A stretch of 64,000 nt of DNA from Paenibacillus ottowii (GCF_006874425.1 NZ_VIJZ01000005.1:248001-312000); one strand, 5' to 3'. Counted from the stretch's first letter, positions 36,815 to 45,528 are shown. Numbers and translations are program-made. The notes: a model not told the origin generated them from the sequence alone.

Positions 36815-38458
36815 TTATTCTCCCAAGGTGTATCCCAATCGTTTCATAAAGCGACCAAACGCCTGCTGACCGGATGGATTCCGTTTATATACTCCTGCAT
36901 GCTCCAAAATTTCACTGAATTTCAGTCCAACCTCATTTTGAACGGTACGAACAGCCGTCTCCTTGTCAGACAGACGACCAAACCGGGTATTCAACTGGTA
37001 AATCCAGTCTGCATGTTTAAACAGTGGATGTCCTTCTTGCTGCATAGCCACGGCCAATTCATCGTTCCCACACAAAATATCAGCAATTCCATCCAGCTCA
37101 TCTTTGAGTCGTCCCGGTAGGATGGCAAGTCCCATCACTTCGATCAGACCGATATTTTCCTTTTTGATATGATGCATCTCGCGATGGGGATGAAAAATAC
37201 CTTCCGGGTACTCTTCACTCGTTCGGTTGTTGCGCAGTACGAGATCCATCTGATATCTTCCTTCGGAATCCCGGCGTACAATCGGCGTTACTGTATTATG
37301 CGGAATCGTTTCCCCCTCCGATTCGGTATGAGAGAGAACGTCTACCTCTGGATCACTATACGCCTTCCAAGCTTCAAAAGCAGCATTTCCCGCCTTCAAT
37401 AGTGCCTCGGCATCTGTTGACGTGAAACGAATGACCGACATGGGCCAGTTTACAATCCCTGCCGTAACCTGCGGAAATGCTTCATTATGGTATACGTCGT
37501 CCACACCCGCTTTTTCAATCGGGAATGTATGACGACCACCCTGAAAATGATCGTGAGTCAGGATCGACCCACCGACAATGGGCAGGTCCGCGTTAGAGCC
37601 AATGAAATAGTGCGGAAACGCTTTCGTAAAGGCCAGCAACCGCCGCAGCGTATCCTTTGTAAGCTTCATCGGTACATGATCGTGATGAAATACAATGCAA
37701 TGCTCGTTGTAATACACATAGGGTGAATATTGAAAGAACCACGGTTCCCCATTCAATTCGACCGGTATGATACGCAAATTTTGACGGGATGGATGATTTA
37801 CCCTTCCGGCATATCCAACGTTTTCACGGCACAATTGACATTTGGGGTAAACAGGCGGCGGCAAAAGCTTCGCCATGGCAATTTCCTTAGGGCTTTTTTC
37901 TGGCTTGGACAGATTAATCGTAATTTCCATATCACCATAAGGTGTTGCCTGATTCCAGTACACATTGCTGGCTACCCGATCCATACGAATGTAGTTTGAA
38001 TTGATGGATAATTGATAAAAAGCATCTGTAGCCGCCTCTATCCCATGTGCTGCCTCCGTTTGATGAAAGTTACGGATAACTTCAGACGGTCTCGCCATAA
38101 GCAAACCCATGATTTTGGAATCCAGCAAATCACGATACGTATCCGTGTTTTCAGGAATAAGCCCAATAGCAAAACCATAATCGATCAATACATTAAGCAC
38201 AGGCTGGAGAGCTTCGGGGGCAATCATGCCCCCTGCTTCCCCACCGGAGTAAGGTTCCGAAAACCCGAACTGCTCTAAAAGCAGATTACGACTGTAATCT
38301 GTATCTTGCGGACCGATCAAGCCCCTCTTCTGTGCGAATGCAACCAGCTGTTCCACCGCATATAGAGCCGATTGCTGTACAGCTTCGTCGATGTCATGGA
38401 CCAGAGGCCGGGAAAGTTCCTGGTTTTGGCCTTTATCTACGGATTGGCGCTCGCTCAT
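36815..38458 (-). CDS. galT: UDP-glucose--hexose-1-phosphate uridylyltransferase, class 2
   Basis: A 547-residue GalT of the Firmicute type. The nucleophilic histidine lies in GGSILTHDHFQGGRHTFP, and CQLCRENVGYAGR with KLLPPPVYPKC near the middle belongs to this class. It exchanges UMP between UDP-glucose and galactose 1-phosphate in the Leloir pathway. It is the last gene of galK-galE-galT, 17 bp after galE, with GGAG 10 nt before the ATG. Its length is slightly greater than the usual 490-530 residues. Confidence 0.95.
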   Translation of the reverse strand: MSERQSVDKGQNQELSRPLVHDIDEAVQQSALYAVEQLVAFAQKRGLIGPQDTDYSRNLLLEQFGFSEPYSGGEAGGMIAPEALQPVLNVLIDYGFAIGLIPENTDTYRDLLDSKIMGLLMARPSEVIRNFHQTEAAHGIEAATDAFYQLSINSNYIRMDRVASNVYWNQATPYGDMEITINLSKPEKSPKEIAMAKLLPPPVYPKCQLCRENVGYAGRVNHPSRQNLRIIPVELNGEPWFFQYSPYVYYNEHCIVFHHDHVPMKLTKDTLRRLLAFTKAFPHYFIGSNADLPIVGGSILTHDHFQGGRHTFPIEKAGVDDVYHNEAFPQVTAGIVNWPMSVIRFTSTDAEALLKAGNAAFEAWKAYSDPEVDVLSHTESEGETIPHNTVTPIVRRDSEGRYQMDLVLRNNRTSEEYPEGIFHPHREMHHIKKENIGLIEVMGLAILPGRLKDELDGIADILCGNDELAVAMQQEGHPLFKHADWIYQLNTRFGRLSDKETAVRTVQNEVGLKFSEILEHAGVYKRNPSGQQAFGRFMKRLGYTLGE

Positions 38459-38475
38459 ATGTCATCGTCTCCTGT

Positions 38476-39465
38476 CTATTCGTCGCCGTAGCCTTGAGGG
38501 TGCGACTGATGCCATCCCCATGCTCCGCTAATAATATCCTCCAGTTGAGTACGTTTTGGGCTCCAGCCCAGTACCGAACGGGCCTTGTCAGACGATGCAA
38601 CCAATATCGCTGGGTCGCCTGCACGGCGAGGTTCAACAACAACTGGAATGTCGAGCCCAGTGACCTTGCGTGCCGTTTCAATCACTTCCTTCACCGAGAA
38701 GCCCTGTCCGTTGCCAAGGTTGAATACGTTGCTCTCATTACCCTCACGCAAGTAATTTACTGCACGCACATGAGCATCCGCAAGATCACTTACATGAATG
38801 TAATCACGGACACACGTTCCATCCGGTGTGGCATAATCCTCGCCAAACACAGCGATATGCGAACGCTGTTTCAATGCTGTCTGGAGCACCAATGGGATCA
38901 GATGGCTTTCTGGTCGGTGATCTTCACCGATCTTGCCGCTTTCATGGGCACCAGCCGCATTAAAATACCGTAAGGATACGTATTTGATGCCTAATACTTT
39001 ATCAAACCAGGACATCATGCGCTCCATCATCAGCTTTGTTTCACCATACACGTTGGTTGGCTCAGTCCGGTCGCCTTCTTCAATCGGCACCTTTTCCGGT
39101 TCGCCATAGGTAGCCGCAGTAGAGGAAAATACGATCTTGCTTACGCCGGCATCTTTCATCGCCTCCAGCAAGCTCAACGTGCCAAATACGTTGTTGTCAT
39201 AATATTTTCCTGGATTTTGCATACTTTCCCCAACCAGCGAGTTGGCTGCAAAATGAATAACGGCGTCAATATTGTTTTCAGAGAACAGTTTGGACAGAAG
39301 TTCTTTATCCCTCAAATCCCCTTCATACAACTTGCCTCCAAGCAATGCTCCTTTGTGTCCAGTTTGCAAATTGTCCAATACAACAACTTCTTCTCCAAGA
39401 TCCAACAATTCTGCTACGGTATGTGAACCGATATATCCAGCTCCGCCTGTGACTAAAATGGCCAT
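38476..39465 (-). CDS. galE: UDP-glucose 4-epimerase
   Basis: A 329-residue short-chain dehydrogenase/reductase. It has the NAD motif VTGGAGYIGSHT (5-16), catalytic Ser/Thr in FSSTAATYG and the YxxxK pair in YGETKLMMERM. It interconverts UDP-galactose and UDP-glucose. It follows galK by one base, so translation is probably coupled. Besides galactose use it can supply UDP-galactose for exopolysaccharide. Confidence 0.96.
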   Translation of the reverse strand: MAILVTGGAGYIGSHTVAELLDLGEEVVVLDNLQTGHKGALLGGKLYEGDLRDKELLSKLFSENNIDAVIHFAANSLVGESMQNPGKYYDNNVFGTLSLLEAMKDAGVSKIVFSSTAATYGEPEKVPIEEGDRTEPTNVYGETKLMMERMMSWFDKVLGIKYVSLRYFNAAGAHESGKIGEDHRPESHLIPLVLQTALKQRSHIAVFGEDYATPDGTCVRDYIHVSDLADAHVRAVNYLREGNESNVFNLGNGQGFSVKEVIETARKVTGLDIPVVVEPRRAGDPAILVASSDKARSVLGWSPKRTQLEDIISGAWGWHQSHPQGYGDE

Positions 39466-39466
39466 G

Positions 39467-40645
39467 TTATTCGTCCTCCTTCAGTTCTTTAACTCCGTCC
39501 CCTGCCTTGCATACATAAAAGCTGGCTTCCAGCCCTGTACGGGTCTGATAAGCTTCTCCAACTTCCTTCACAAAACGTTCCACATCGTCCTCATGAACCA
39601 ATGAAACCGTACAACCTCCAAACCCAGCGCCTGTCATACGAGCACCCAGCGTGCCCGGAATGCGTCGTGCTTCTTCGACCATGACATCAAGCTCAGTACA
39701 GCTGACTTCATACAAGTCGCGTAGTGAATCATGCGAGGCGTTCATCAACTGACCGAAAGCTGCAAGTTCATTCGCTGCGAGAGCATCGACTGAGGCCAGC
39801 ACACGAGCGTTTTCCTCCACCACATGCTGTGCCCGGCGGCGCACGGTTTCATCTGCAATATGATGCTGAAGCTCTCCAAACCGAGCTTCATCCAGTTGTG
39901 CCAGATACTCCAGTGACGGCTCCTGCTGCTGCAAAATGGACAGTGCTTCGGCACATTGACTGCGACGCTCGTTATAGGCTGAATCCACCAATCCGCGGCG
40001 CTTGTTTGTGTTGCCGATTACGAGCTTGTAAGACCCCGTGCGGAATGGCACTCTGCGGTACTCCAGCGTATCGCACATCAGCAGGATTGCATGATCAGCC
40101 GCTCCGTTCGCTACAGCGAACTGGTCCATGATGCCGCAATTGACACCCACGTAGTTGTTTTCAGCCCGCTGGGATAACAAAGCAATTTCGACTGTGTCGG
40201 TTTTTTGCTTCTCGGTAGTCAGAAACGCGTAGCCTGTCACGACCTCAATCGAGGCTGAGGAAGATAATCCGGCTCCGTTCGGGATTTCTCCATGATAGAG
40301 CAAGTCGTATCCTCTAGATGGGTAAACTCCCTTTTCAGCCAACTCCACCAGCACACCCACCGGATAGTCCACCCACTCATCCGTCTTGCTTTTACCTATC
40401 TCTGTGCGGGGGATCGACACTTCATACGACAGGTTTGTGGAAGCAAAATGAATTTGATCATCATTGCGTGCACGAAGGATCAGCGTCGTACCAAATTCCA
40501 GCGCAGCCGGGAGTACATAACCACCATTATAGTCGATATGCTCTCCAATGAGGTTAACACGCCCAGGTGCATGAAATATCAGCAGTTCATTGCTGCTTTC
40601 ACCATATTTTTCAATAAAATGTTTCTTTAATTCAGTAGAGTTCAT
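39467..40645 (-). CDS. galK: Galactokinase
   Basis: A 392-residue GHMP kinase. It shows the galactokinase signature APGRVNLIGEHIDYNGG, the ATP-binding motif GAGLSSSASIEV and motif 3 ARMTGAGFGGCTVSL. It phosphorylates galactose at carbon 1. I choose ATG 40645 because GAGGTGG lies 8 nt upstream; a GTG at 40666 has no ribosome site. It is the first gene of galK-galE-galT, divergent from an AraC-type regulator, with a cre-bearing promoter between them. Confidence 0.95.
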   Translation of the reverse strand: MNSTELKKHFIEKYGESSNELLIFHAPGRVNLIGEHIDYNGGYVLPAALEFGTTLILRARNDDQIHFASTNLSYEVSIPRTEIGKSKTDEWVDYPVGVLVELAEKGVYPSRGYDLLYHGEIPNGAGLSSSASIEVVTGYAFLTTEKQKTDTVEIALLSQRAENNYVGVNCGIMDQFAVANGAADHAILLMCDTLEYRRVPFRTGSYKLVIGNTNKRRGLVDSAYNERRSQCAEALSILQQQEPSLEYLAQLDEARFGELQHHIADETVRRRAQHVVEENARVLASVDALAANELAAFGQLMNASHDSLRDLYEVSCTELDVMVEEARRIPGTLGARMTGAGFGGCTVSLVHEDDVERFVKEVGEAYQTRTGLEASFYVCKAGDGVKELKEDE

Positions 40646-40711
40646 ATCCGCATCCACCTCATTCACCGTTAGTAAAAGTCTCCCTGATTTCCCTGTAATA
40701 CCTTAATCAGG

Positions 40712-40739
40712 TTGACATCTCTTATGAGTTCAGTATAAA
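40712..40739 (+). promoter_or_regulatory. Candidate promoter of the AraC-type regulator gene
   Basis: TTGACA (40712-40717) and TATAAA (40734-40739) are 16 nt apart on the plus strand, about 130 nt upstream of the start codon. Its -10 overlaps the -10 of the galK promoter on the other strand. Confidence 0.5.
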
Positions 40740-40760
40740 TGAAAGCGTCACCCAATGTAA
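40732..40760 (-). promoter_or_regulatory. Candidate promoter of galKET
   Basis: On the minus strand TTACAT (40755-40760) and TATACT (40732-40737) are 17 nt apart. The spacer is almost exactly filled by a cre-like sequence. Confidence 0.55.
40739..40754. promoter_or_regulatory. Candidate CcpA cre site in gal/araC intergenic region
   Basis: ATGAAAGCGTCACCCA matches the left half of the cre consensus WTGNAARCG fully and the right half partly (three mismatches). It lies within both divergent promoters, so CcpA binding could repress both. Confidence 0.5.
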
Positions 40761-40763
40761 TGC

Positions 40764-40786
40764 ATCCATGTGTTTAAGCTATGGAT
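40764..40786. promoter_or_regulatory. ATCCAT-N11-ATGGAT dyad, possible regulator operator
   Basis: A 6-bp inverted repeat with an 11-bp centre lies just upstream of the galK -35 and downstream of the araC-type promoter. It could be a regulator binding site; AraC proteins more often use direct repeats, so the assignment is weak. Confidence 0.3.
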
Positions 40787-40865
40787 AAATGTGACTTGGA
40801 TATGTACAATGTAAGTATAACGCATCTACTAAACTATTCACAAATGCAGGAAGGATGACCCTATT

Positions 40866-41732
40866 TTGCAAGCGTATTCATATAGTTATGCTGTCGCATC
40901 TAATCCGGTGTTTTATGAAAATAGCCCGCTGCATGTGCTTTTTGCAGGAGAGAGCCAAACCAAATCTGGTCATGCTGTGGGACCGAAAATCTATGATTAT
41001 TATCTGCTTCACTTTGTGGAGTCAGGCAAAGGTATCTTTCGAACAGAACAGCATACGTATCAGCTTAAAAAAAACGATTTTTTTCTTATTCATCCAGGTC
41101 AACTGGTGAGCTATACCTCTGATGAAGAGGAACCGTGGCGTTATCGTTGGTCTGCCTTTACTGGACACCATACGGAGCAAGTTGTGCAAGAGGCAGGACT
41201 GCGTGTACATCAACCTGTTTTCCATGCTGCCGATCAAAGTCCCATTCCCGGTTATCTGGAGCAAATGCAATTGGCCTTTTACAGCAGAAAATCTAGCTCT
41301 CACCTTTCAGCATTAGGCTATTTGTACCTGATTATGGGAGAAGCAAGCAATTACCTGAGTGACTGGGCCGATCCGTCCGGAACTGATTCGCAAATTCGAC
41401 GCACAGTCAAACAAATGGTCCAATATATGTCCACTCAGTATGCACACCCTGTTTCCATTGAGCAAATGTCTGAAGGGCTTGGTTATAATCGTGCATACTT
41501 ATCACGAATATTCAAAAAGGAAACGGGTGTCTCCCCCGTCACCTATCTGCTTAAGCTACGGATTGACAAATCACGTCAACTGCTGCGTGAGCGTCCTGAA
41601 CTGTCGGTTGAGCAAGTGGCTGCTTCTGTCGGATTAACTGATGCTTTATATTTCTCACGTCAATTCAAACGCTTCTGCGGTCAGTCTCCAACCGAGTACC
41701 GGAGCAAGGTTAAGCAGTATCCACACTCGTAA
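40866..41732 (+). CDS. AraC-family transcriptional regulator with cupin domain
   Basis: A 288-residue regulator. The N-terminal cupin sugar-binding domain (about 30-140) contains YYLLHFVESGKGIF and NDFFLIHPGQLVSYT. The C-terminal double HTH_18 domain (about 185-285) contains IEQMSEGLGYNRAYLSRIFKKETG and the second helix set VGLTDALYFSRQFKRFCGQSP. It resembles MsmR/RafR-type activators of alpha-galactoside and galactose genes. The start is TTG at 40866 with GGAAGGA about 11 nt upstream; no better in-frame start precedes it. It is divergent from galKET, which suggests it controls that operon, but this is inference. Confidence 0.9.
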   Translation: MQAYSYSYAVASNPVFYENSPLHVLFAGESQTKSGHAVGPKIYDYYLLHFVESGKGIFRTEQHTYQLKKNDFFLIHPGQLVSYTSDEEEPWRYRWSAFTGHHTEQVVQEAGLRVHQPVFHAADQSPIPGYLEQMQLAFYSRKSSSHLSALGYLYLIMGEASNYLSDWADPSGTDSQIRRTVKQMVQYMSTQYAHPVSIEQMSEGLGYNRAYLSRIFKKETGVSPVTYLLKLRIDKSRQLLRERPELSVEQVAASVGLTDALYFSRQFKRFCGQSPTEYRSKVKQYPHS

Positions 41733-41774
41733 AGTAAGCTTTAACAGGCTTCCCTAGCTCCCAGCCATGACGCA

Positions 41775-41809
41775 AACAGCCCGCATTCTTCAAACGAATG
41801 CGGGCTGTT
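41775..41809. terminator. Strong hairpin between araC-type gene and aldo/keto reductase
   Basis: AACAGCCCGCATTC and GAATGCGGGCTGTT form a 14-bp perfect stem with a 7-nt loop. Neither side has a T-run, so termination is less certain, but its place between two convergent genes suggests that role. Confidence 0.6.
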
Positions 41810-41870
41810 AAGTAATATATCATACAAGAGTATGTGAATTAGGTTAATGACTCCAGGTTATCTTTTGTCA

Positions 41871-42890
41871 TTAGGCTGTGCCACCGTCTTGTCCGTGCCC
41901 GGCATTCAGGATCGAATCAATCCGATCCAGCTCCTCCTGTGAAAACTCCAGATTAGATAGAGCTTTAACATTTTCTTCAATTTGGCTTACACGGCTAGCC
42001 CCAATCAGGACAGAGGTCAGACGTTCACCGCGTAGGGCCCATGCCAGTGAGAATTGAGCCAAACTTTGACCACGTGCAGCAGCCATCTGATTCAAAGCGC
42101 GCACCTTGCGCAGCGTTTCTGGTGTCACATGGTTCTCATTCAGGAAAACCGATGTGCTTGCTGCGCGTGAATCCTCGGGAATTCCGTTCAAATATTTGTT
42201 GGTCAGCAGTCCCTGAGCCAGTGGACAAAAGGCAATGCTGCCTATCCCGTTTTCATCCAGTACATCTTGCAATCCATTTTCAATCCAGCGGTCAAGCAAA
42301 GAGTATCTCGGCTGATGGATCAACATGGGTGTTCCAAGCTCCTTCAAAATGCGAGCTGCTTCGGCCGTTTGCTCTGCACTATAATTAGACACACCCACAT
42401 ACAGCGCTTTACCCGAACGTACGATATGATCCAGTGCTCCCATCGTTTCTTCCAGCGGCGTATTGGGATCGAATCGATGCGAGTAGAATATATCGACATA
42501 GTCCAGCCCCATTCGCTTCAAACTCTGATCCAGGCTGGATATCATATACTTGCGAGATCCCCAGTCGCCATAAGGACCTGCCCACATATGGTAACCCGCT
42601 TTAGTAGAGATGACCAGCTCATCCCGGTACGGTTTCATATCACTGGCTAACACTTGTCCGAAAAATTCCTCGGCTGAGCCTGCAGGAGGACCATAGTTGT
42701 TAGCTAAATCAAAATGCGTAATGCCCAGATCAAAGGAGCGAGTAATCATGCTGCGACCATTCTCTGCGTTGTTAATTCCGCCGAAGTTGTGCCACAAGCC
42801 CAGCGAAATAGCGGGCAGCTTAAGACCCGATCTGCCGGTACGGTTATATTTCATACTTTCATAACGATCTTCGCCAGCTAAATAAACCAT
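41871..42890 (-). CDS. Aldo/keto reductase, YghZ/L-glyceraldehyde 3-phosphate reductase-like
   Basis: A 339-residue NADPH-dependent reductase of the AKR14/Kv-beta-like group. Catalytic residues are visible in THFDLANNYGPPAG (Asp and Tyr) with the lysine in VISTKAG and the histidine in DIFYSHRFDPNTP. The N-terminus MVYLAGEDRYESMKYNRTG corresponds to E. coli YghZ, which supports the start at 42890. YghZ detoxifies methylglyoxal and reduces L-glyceraldehyde 3-phosphate. It lies 84 bp downstream of the sirtuin gene and may be the last gene of that operon. Confidence 0.9.
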   Translation of the reverse strand: MVYLAGEDRYESMKYNRTGRSGLKLPAISLGLWHNFGGINNAENGRSMITRSFDLGITHFDLANNYGPPAGSAEEFFGQVLASDMKPYRDELVISTKAGYHMWAGPYGDWGSRKYMISSLDQSLKRMGLDYVDIFYSHRFDPNTPLEETMGALDHIVRSGKALYVGVSNYSAEQTAEAARILKELGTPMLIHQPRYSLLDRWIENGLQDVLDENGIGSIAFCPLAQGLLTNKYLNGIPEDSRAASTSVFLNENHVTPETLRKVRALNQMAAARGQSLAQFSLAWALRGERLTSVLIGASRVSQIEENVKALSNLEFSQEELDRIDSILNAGHGQDGGTA

Positions 42891-42974
42891 GCTATCACAG
42901 CCTCTCTCGAAACATTGTTATGTCCATCACAACATCATCATAGCGCTTTTATCCGGGCATTGACAAGAAAACGA

Positions 42975-43715
42975 TTACAAGCCCAATTGATGAGCGAGTT
43001 TTTCCATAACCTTACCGATCGGTTCAGTGAGCAAAAGATCCGCCTTGTGATCATATGAGGTGGGATCTGTATTTAGCAGCACCGTATGTTTACCGCGAAA
43101 ATAAGTAATCAAGCCTGCCGCAGGATGGACTGTCAGTGACGTCCCTCCAATTAACAGCAAATCTGCTTCAGAAATGGCTTGAATGGATTGAATAAGGGTG
43201 TCGTGATTCAATTCCTCTTCATATAAAACAACATCCGGTTTGATAATTCCTCCATCTACCGGACATTTAGGTACAACCTCGGAGCTGCTCATCACTTCAT
43301 CCAGACTGTAAAAGCATCCACATTCCATACAGTAGTTGCGATGTACCGAGCCGTGAAGCTCCAGTACATTTACGCTGCCTGCTGCCTGATGTAATCCGTC
43401 AATATTTTGCGTCACAACCGCTTTAAGACGGCCCTGCTTTTCCAAAGACGCAAGGAAATGATGACAGCCGTTCGGCTTCGCCTCGGGATGCAGCATTTTA
43501 CCGCGATAGAAGTCGAAAAAGACTTCAGGATGCTTCACAAAAAAAGAGCGGCTAAGCATAACCTCAGGGGAATAAGGCAATTTTTCCTCACTCTGATACA
43601 AGCCTGCTGCCGAACGAAAATCTGGTATACCGCTTTCCGTTGATGTCCCTGCTCCGCCAAAAAAAACAATATTCTGCGATTCCTGTATCCATTCGACCAA
43701 CGTATTTTCTTTCAT
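42975..43715 (-). CDS. Sir2-family NAD-dependent protein deacylase
   Basis: A 246-residue sirtuin that removes acyl groups from lysine using NAD. The NAD-binding motif GAGTSTESGIPDFRS and the catalytic histidine in VTQNIDGLHQAAGS with ELHGSVHRNYC are present. The zinc site shows CMEC and then CPVD where CxxC is usual, so the fourth cysteine is replaced by aspartate; an extra Cys follows in CMECGC. LLIGGTSLTVHPAAGL is the usual late motif. The start overlaps the stop of the HAD phosphatase gene by 4 nt. An aldo/keto reductase follows. Confidence 0.93.
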   Translation of the reverse strand: MKENTLVEWIQESQNIVFFGGAGTSTESGIPDFRSAAGLYQSEEKLPYSPEVMLSRSFFVKHPEVFFDFYRGKMLHPEAKPNGCHHFLASLEKQGRLKAVVTQNIDGLHQAAGSVNVLELHGSVHRNYCMECGCFYSLDEVMSSSEVVPKCPVDGGIIKPDVVLYEEELNHDTLIQSIQAISEADLLLIGGTSLTVHPAAGLITYFRGKHTVLLNTDPTSYDHKADLLLTEPIGKVMEKLAHQLGL

Positions 43716-44482
43716 GCTCTACGCACCTCCAGCTCTTCATATCCACGAACAACCTTATCCGCATCCAGCAAATGTCTGGAACGTTCCGGTTCAGGCGCAA
43801 ATCCAATGGCTAACCTTACTCCGGCACGCTTGCCCATCTGCATATCCCCATTACTGTCTCCGATCACTACCACGTCCAACGGCGATAGCCCTAGTAACTC
43901 GCAAGCTTTTTCAGCCATTTCCGGGTCAGGTTTGCCGTATGTAACCCTATCATGTCCGATGATCACATCAAAATAGGGTGTTAGCCCCATCCATTCCAAA
44001 TGCTCTTGTGCAGCCTCTGTACTATCAGAGGTCACAACCGCCAGCTTCATTCCGGCGCGGCGACTTTGTTCCAATAAGGTCCGTAGCCCCGGGAACACCT
44101 TTGCTGCCCGCTGTCGGCGGACGTCAGCCATCGCTGTTTTATTAAATTCTCGAACAAGCTGCACAGCTTCATTCCACGGTATACCCGCAGTATAAAGCTG
44201 CCAAGCCAGTACACCCGTGCTTTCGTCTACCGTCCCCATCGCCAGCGGGCCAGAAGGATCGTAACCAATCACGCGTCCCTCCTGATCGTGAACAGTGCCT
44301 AGAACGTCGCCTTTTTCCATCGTGAAACCGGCTCCCGCTACAGCCAGATGCTGCTCCATCATATCCAGTATAGAACGAGCCCAAGGGCCCCACAACTGAA
44401 TAAAATCCAGCAACGTGCCATCTTTATCAAATAAGATGCCACGGCATGGATACCGCATTCCCTGCACGATCAGCTCAGACAT
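43712..44482 (-). CDS. HAD-family hydrolase, phosphoglycolate phosphatase-like
   Basis: A 256-residue HAD-superfamily phosphatase. Motif I is FDKDGTLLD, motif II lies in LAVVTSDST, motif III is the lysine in TYGKPDPEM and motif IV is VVVIGDSNGDM. A helical cap (about 30-110) fits subclass I. Probable substrates are small phosphorylated metabolites such as 2-phosphoglycolate, not determinable here. It is translationally coupled to the sirtuin gene downstream (ATGA overlap) and lies 14 bp after the alpha/beta hydrolase gene. Confidence 0.88.
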   Translation of the reverse strand: MSELIVQGMRYPCRGILFDKDGTLLDFIQLWGPWARSILDMMEQHLAVAGAGFTMEKGDVLGTVHDQEGRVIGYDPSGPLAMGTVDESTGVLAWQLYTAGIPWNEAVQLVREFNKTAMADVRRQRAAKVFPGLRTLLEQSRRAGMKLAVVTSDSTEAAQEHLEWMGLTPYFDVIIGHDRVTYGKPDPEMAEKACELLGLSPLDVVVIGDSNGDMQMGKRAGVRLAIGFAPEPERSRHLLDADKVVRGYEELEVRRA

Positions 44483-44496
44483 GCATCATACCTCCT

Positions 44497-45303
44497 TTAC
44501 GGGTTCTTAGAAGCTGAATCTACACTTTCTTTCATCCAGTCCTGTAAAGCAGCTACCGTTTGGTTCCATTGCTCAACGGCACTAATTTGCGCGGGATTAT
44601 CCCCTTTCTGGGCACCGTAACTGCCAAATTGGGCATGGTTCCCCCCTTCGACTGTAAAATACAGCGTGTTGGCGGGTAAATAAGTTCTCCCGCTTTGGAC
44701 ATTTTCCATCTGAATGACCCCATCATCACTTCCTAGTAAAGAAATCACTGGCAGATTTTTATCCTTTAAATTACCCTTGTTATCCGGATAGGAAGCAAGG
44801 AAAAATACACCTTTGACCTGATCAGAATGTGCAGCTGCGTATCGGGCAGCCATCACACCACCTAACGAATGGCCGCCAATAACAAATGCTTCTTGGGGAT
44901 ACGCCTTTAGCACTTCATTCGCCAAATCCGGAGAGATCAAGGCTAGGTTCAGTGGCATTTTTCCAATGATCACATGATGACCCTTTTCTGCCAGAAGGCG
45001 TGCCAAGGGCGCATAACTTTCGGGCTTAACCAACGCCCCTGGGTACAAAATGACGCCTGCTCCGCTTCTCTTGGCAGGCTCAAAACTTATCCAGTGCTCT
45101 TGCTCATTTACTTTCACAGTATCCGCTATGTCGGCTAATGCAGCAGCAGCCGCCTCATCAGGCTGGTAGGGCGTAAATACCTTCCAGGCTCCCCAACCGG
45201 CAAATAGCACAATGACAATCAGGAAACCTAAAAGAATTTTCCATATTTTCCGAGAACCGCGTGTCCCATAAGCATTGTATGATCTTCTTGTTCTTCTTCT
45301 CAT
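44497..45303 (-). CDS. Membrane-anchored alpha/beta hydrolase
   Basis: A 268-residue alpha/beta hydrolase of the hydrolase_5/dienelactone hydrolase-like type. A basic N-terminus (RRRTRRSYN) and one transmembrane helix (about 20-42) anchor it, so the catalytic domain faces outside. The nucleophile elbow is GGHSLGGVM; the Asp in LLGSDDGVI and the His in VEGGNHAQFG complete a triad. I choose ATG 45303, which has AAAGGAAC 7 nt upstream; longer frames upstream lack a ribosome site and do not fit the family. It heads a probable operon with the HAD, sirtuin and reductase genes. Substrate unknown. Confidence 0.85.
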   Translation of the reverse strand: MRRRTRRSYNAYGTRGSRKIWKILLGFLIVIVLFAGWGAWKVFTPYQPDEAAAAALADIADTVKVNEQEHWISFEPAKRSGAGVILYPGALVKPESYAPLARLLAEKGHHVIIGKMPLNLALISPDLANEVLKAYPQEAFVIGGHSLGGVMAARYAAAHSDQVKGVFFLASYPDNKGNLKDKNLPVISLLGSDDGVIQMENVQSGRTYLPANTLYFTVEGGNHAQFGSYGAQKGDNPAQISAVEQWNQTVAALQDWMKESVDSASKNP

Positions 45304-45495
45304 TATAAAAGTTCCTTTCGCCTTTCGTACCTCGTGATTCTTAGCTTGAATGTAAAAGGTTTCGCTGTATTCGTTTAGCATAACTATAACCTTGTTAGGG
45401 TAACATCGTTGCACATACAGGGTCAAATGAGCACATGTTTCCAGGCGTAAGCCCATCTTTATCGTCTGTTCAAGCTTTCGCCATATAAAAAGGAT

Positions 45496-45511
45496 ATGAT
45501 AACGCTTACTA
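45496..45511. promoter_or_regulatory. Candidate CcpA cre site
   Basis: On the minus strand the sequence reads TAGTAAGCGTTATCAT and matches WTGNAARCGNWWWCAW at all positions but one. It lies 107-122 bp upstream of the acyltransferase gene and about 195 bp upstream of the hydrolase gene. Confidence 0.55.
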
Positions 45512-45512
45512 A

Positions 45513-45528
45513 TGTGAATAAAATCACA
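45513..45528. promoter_or_regulatory. Perfect Fnr/CRP-type box TGTGA-N6-TCACA
   Basis: TGTGAATAAAATCACA matches the Bacillus Fnr consensus fully. It directly follows a cre-like site, so oxygen and carbon signals may meet here. Which of the two divergent genes it controls is unclear. Confidence 0.55.
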
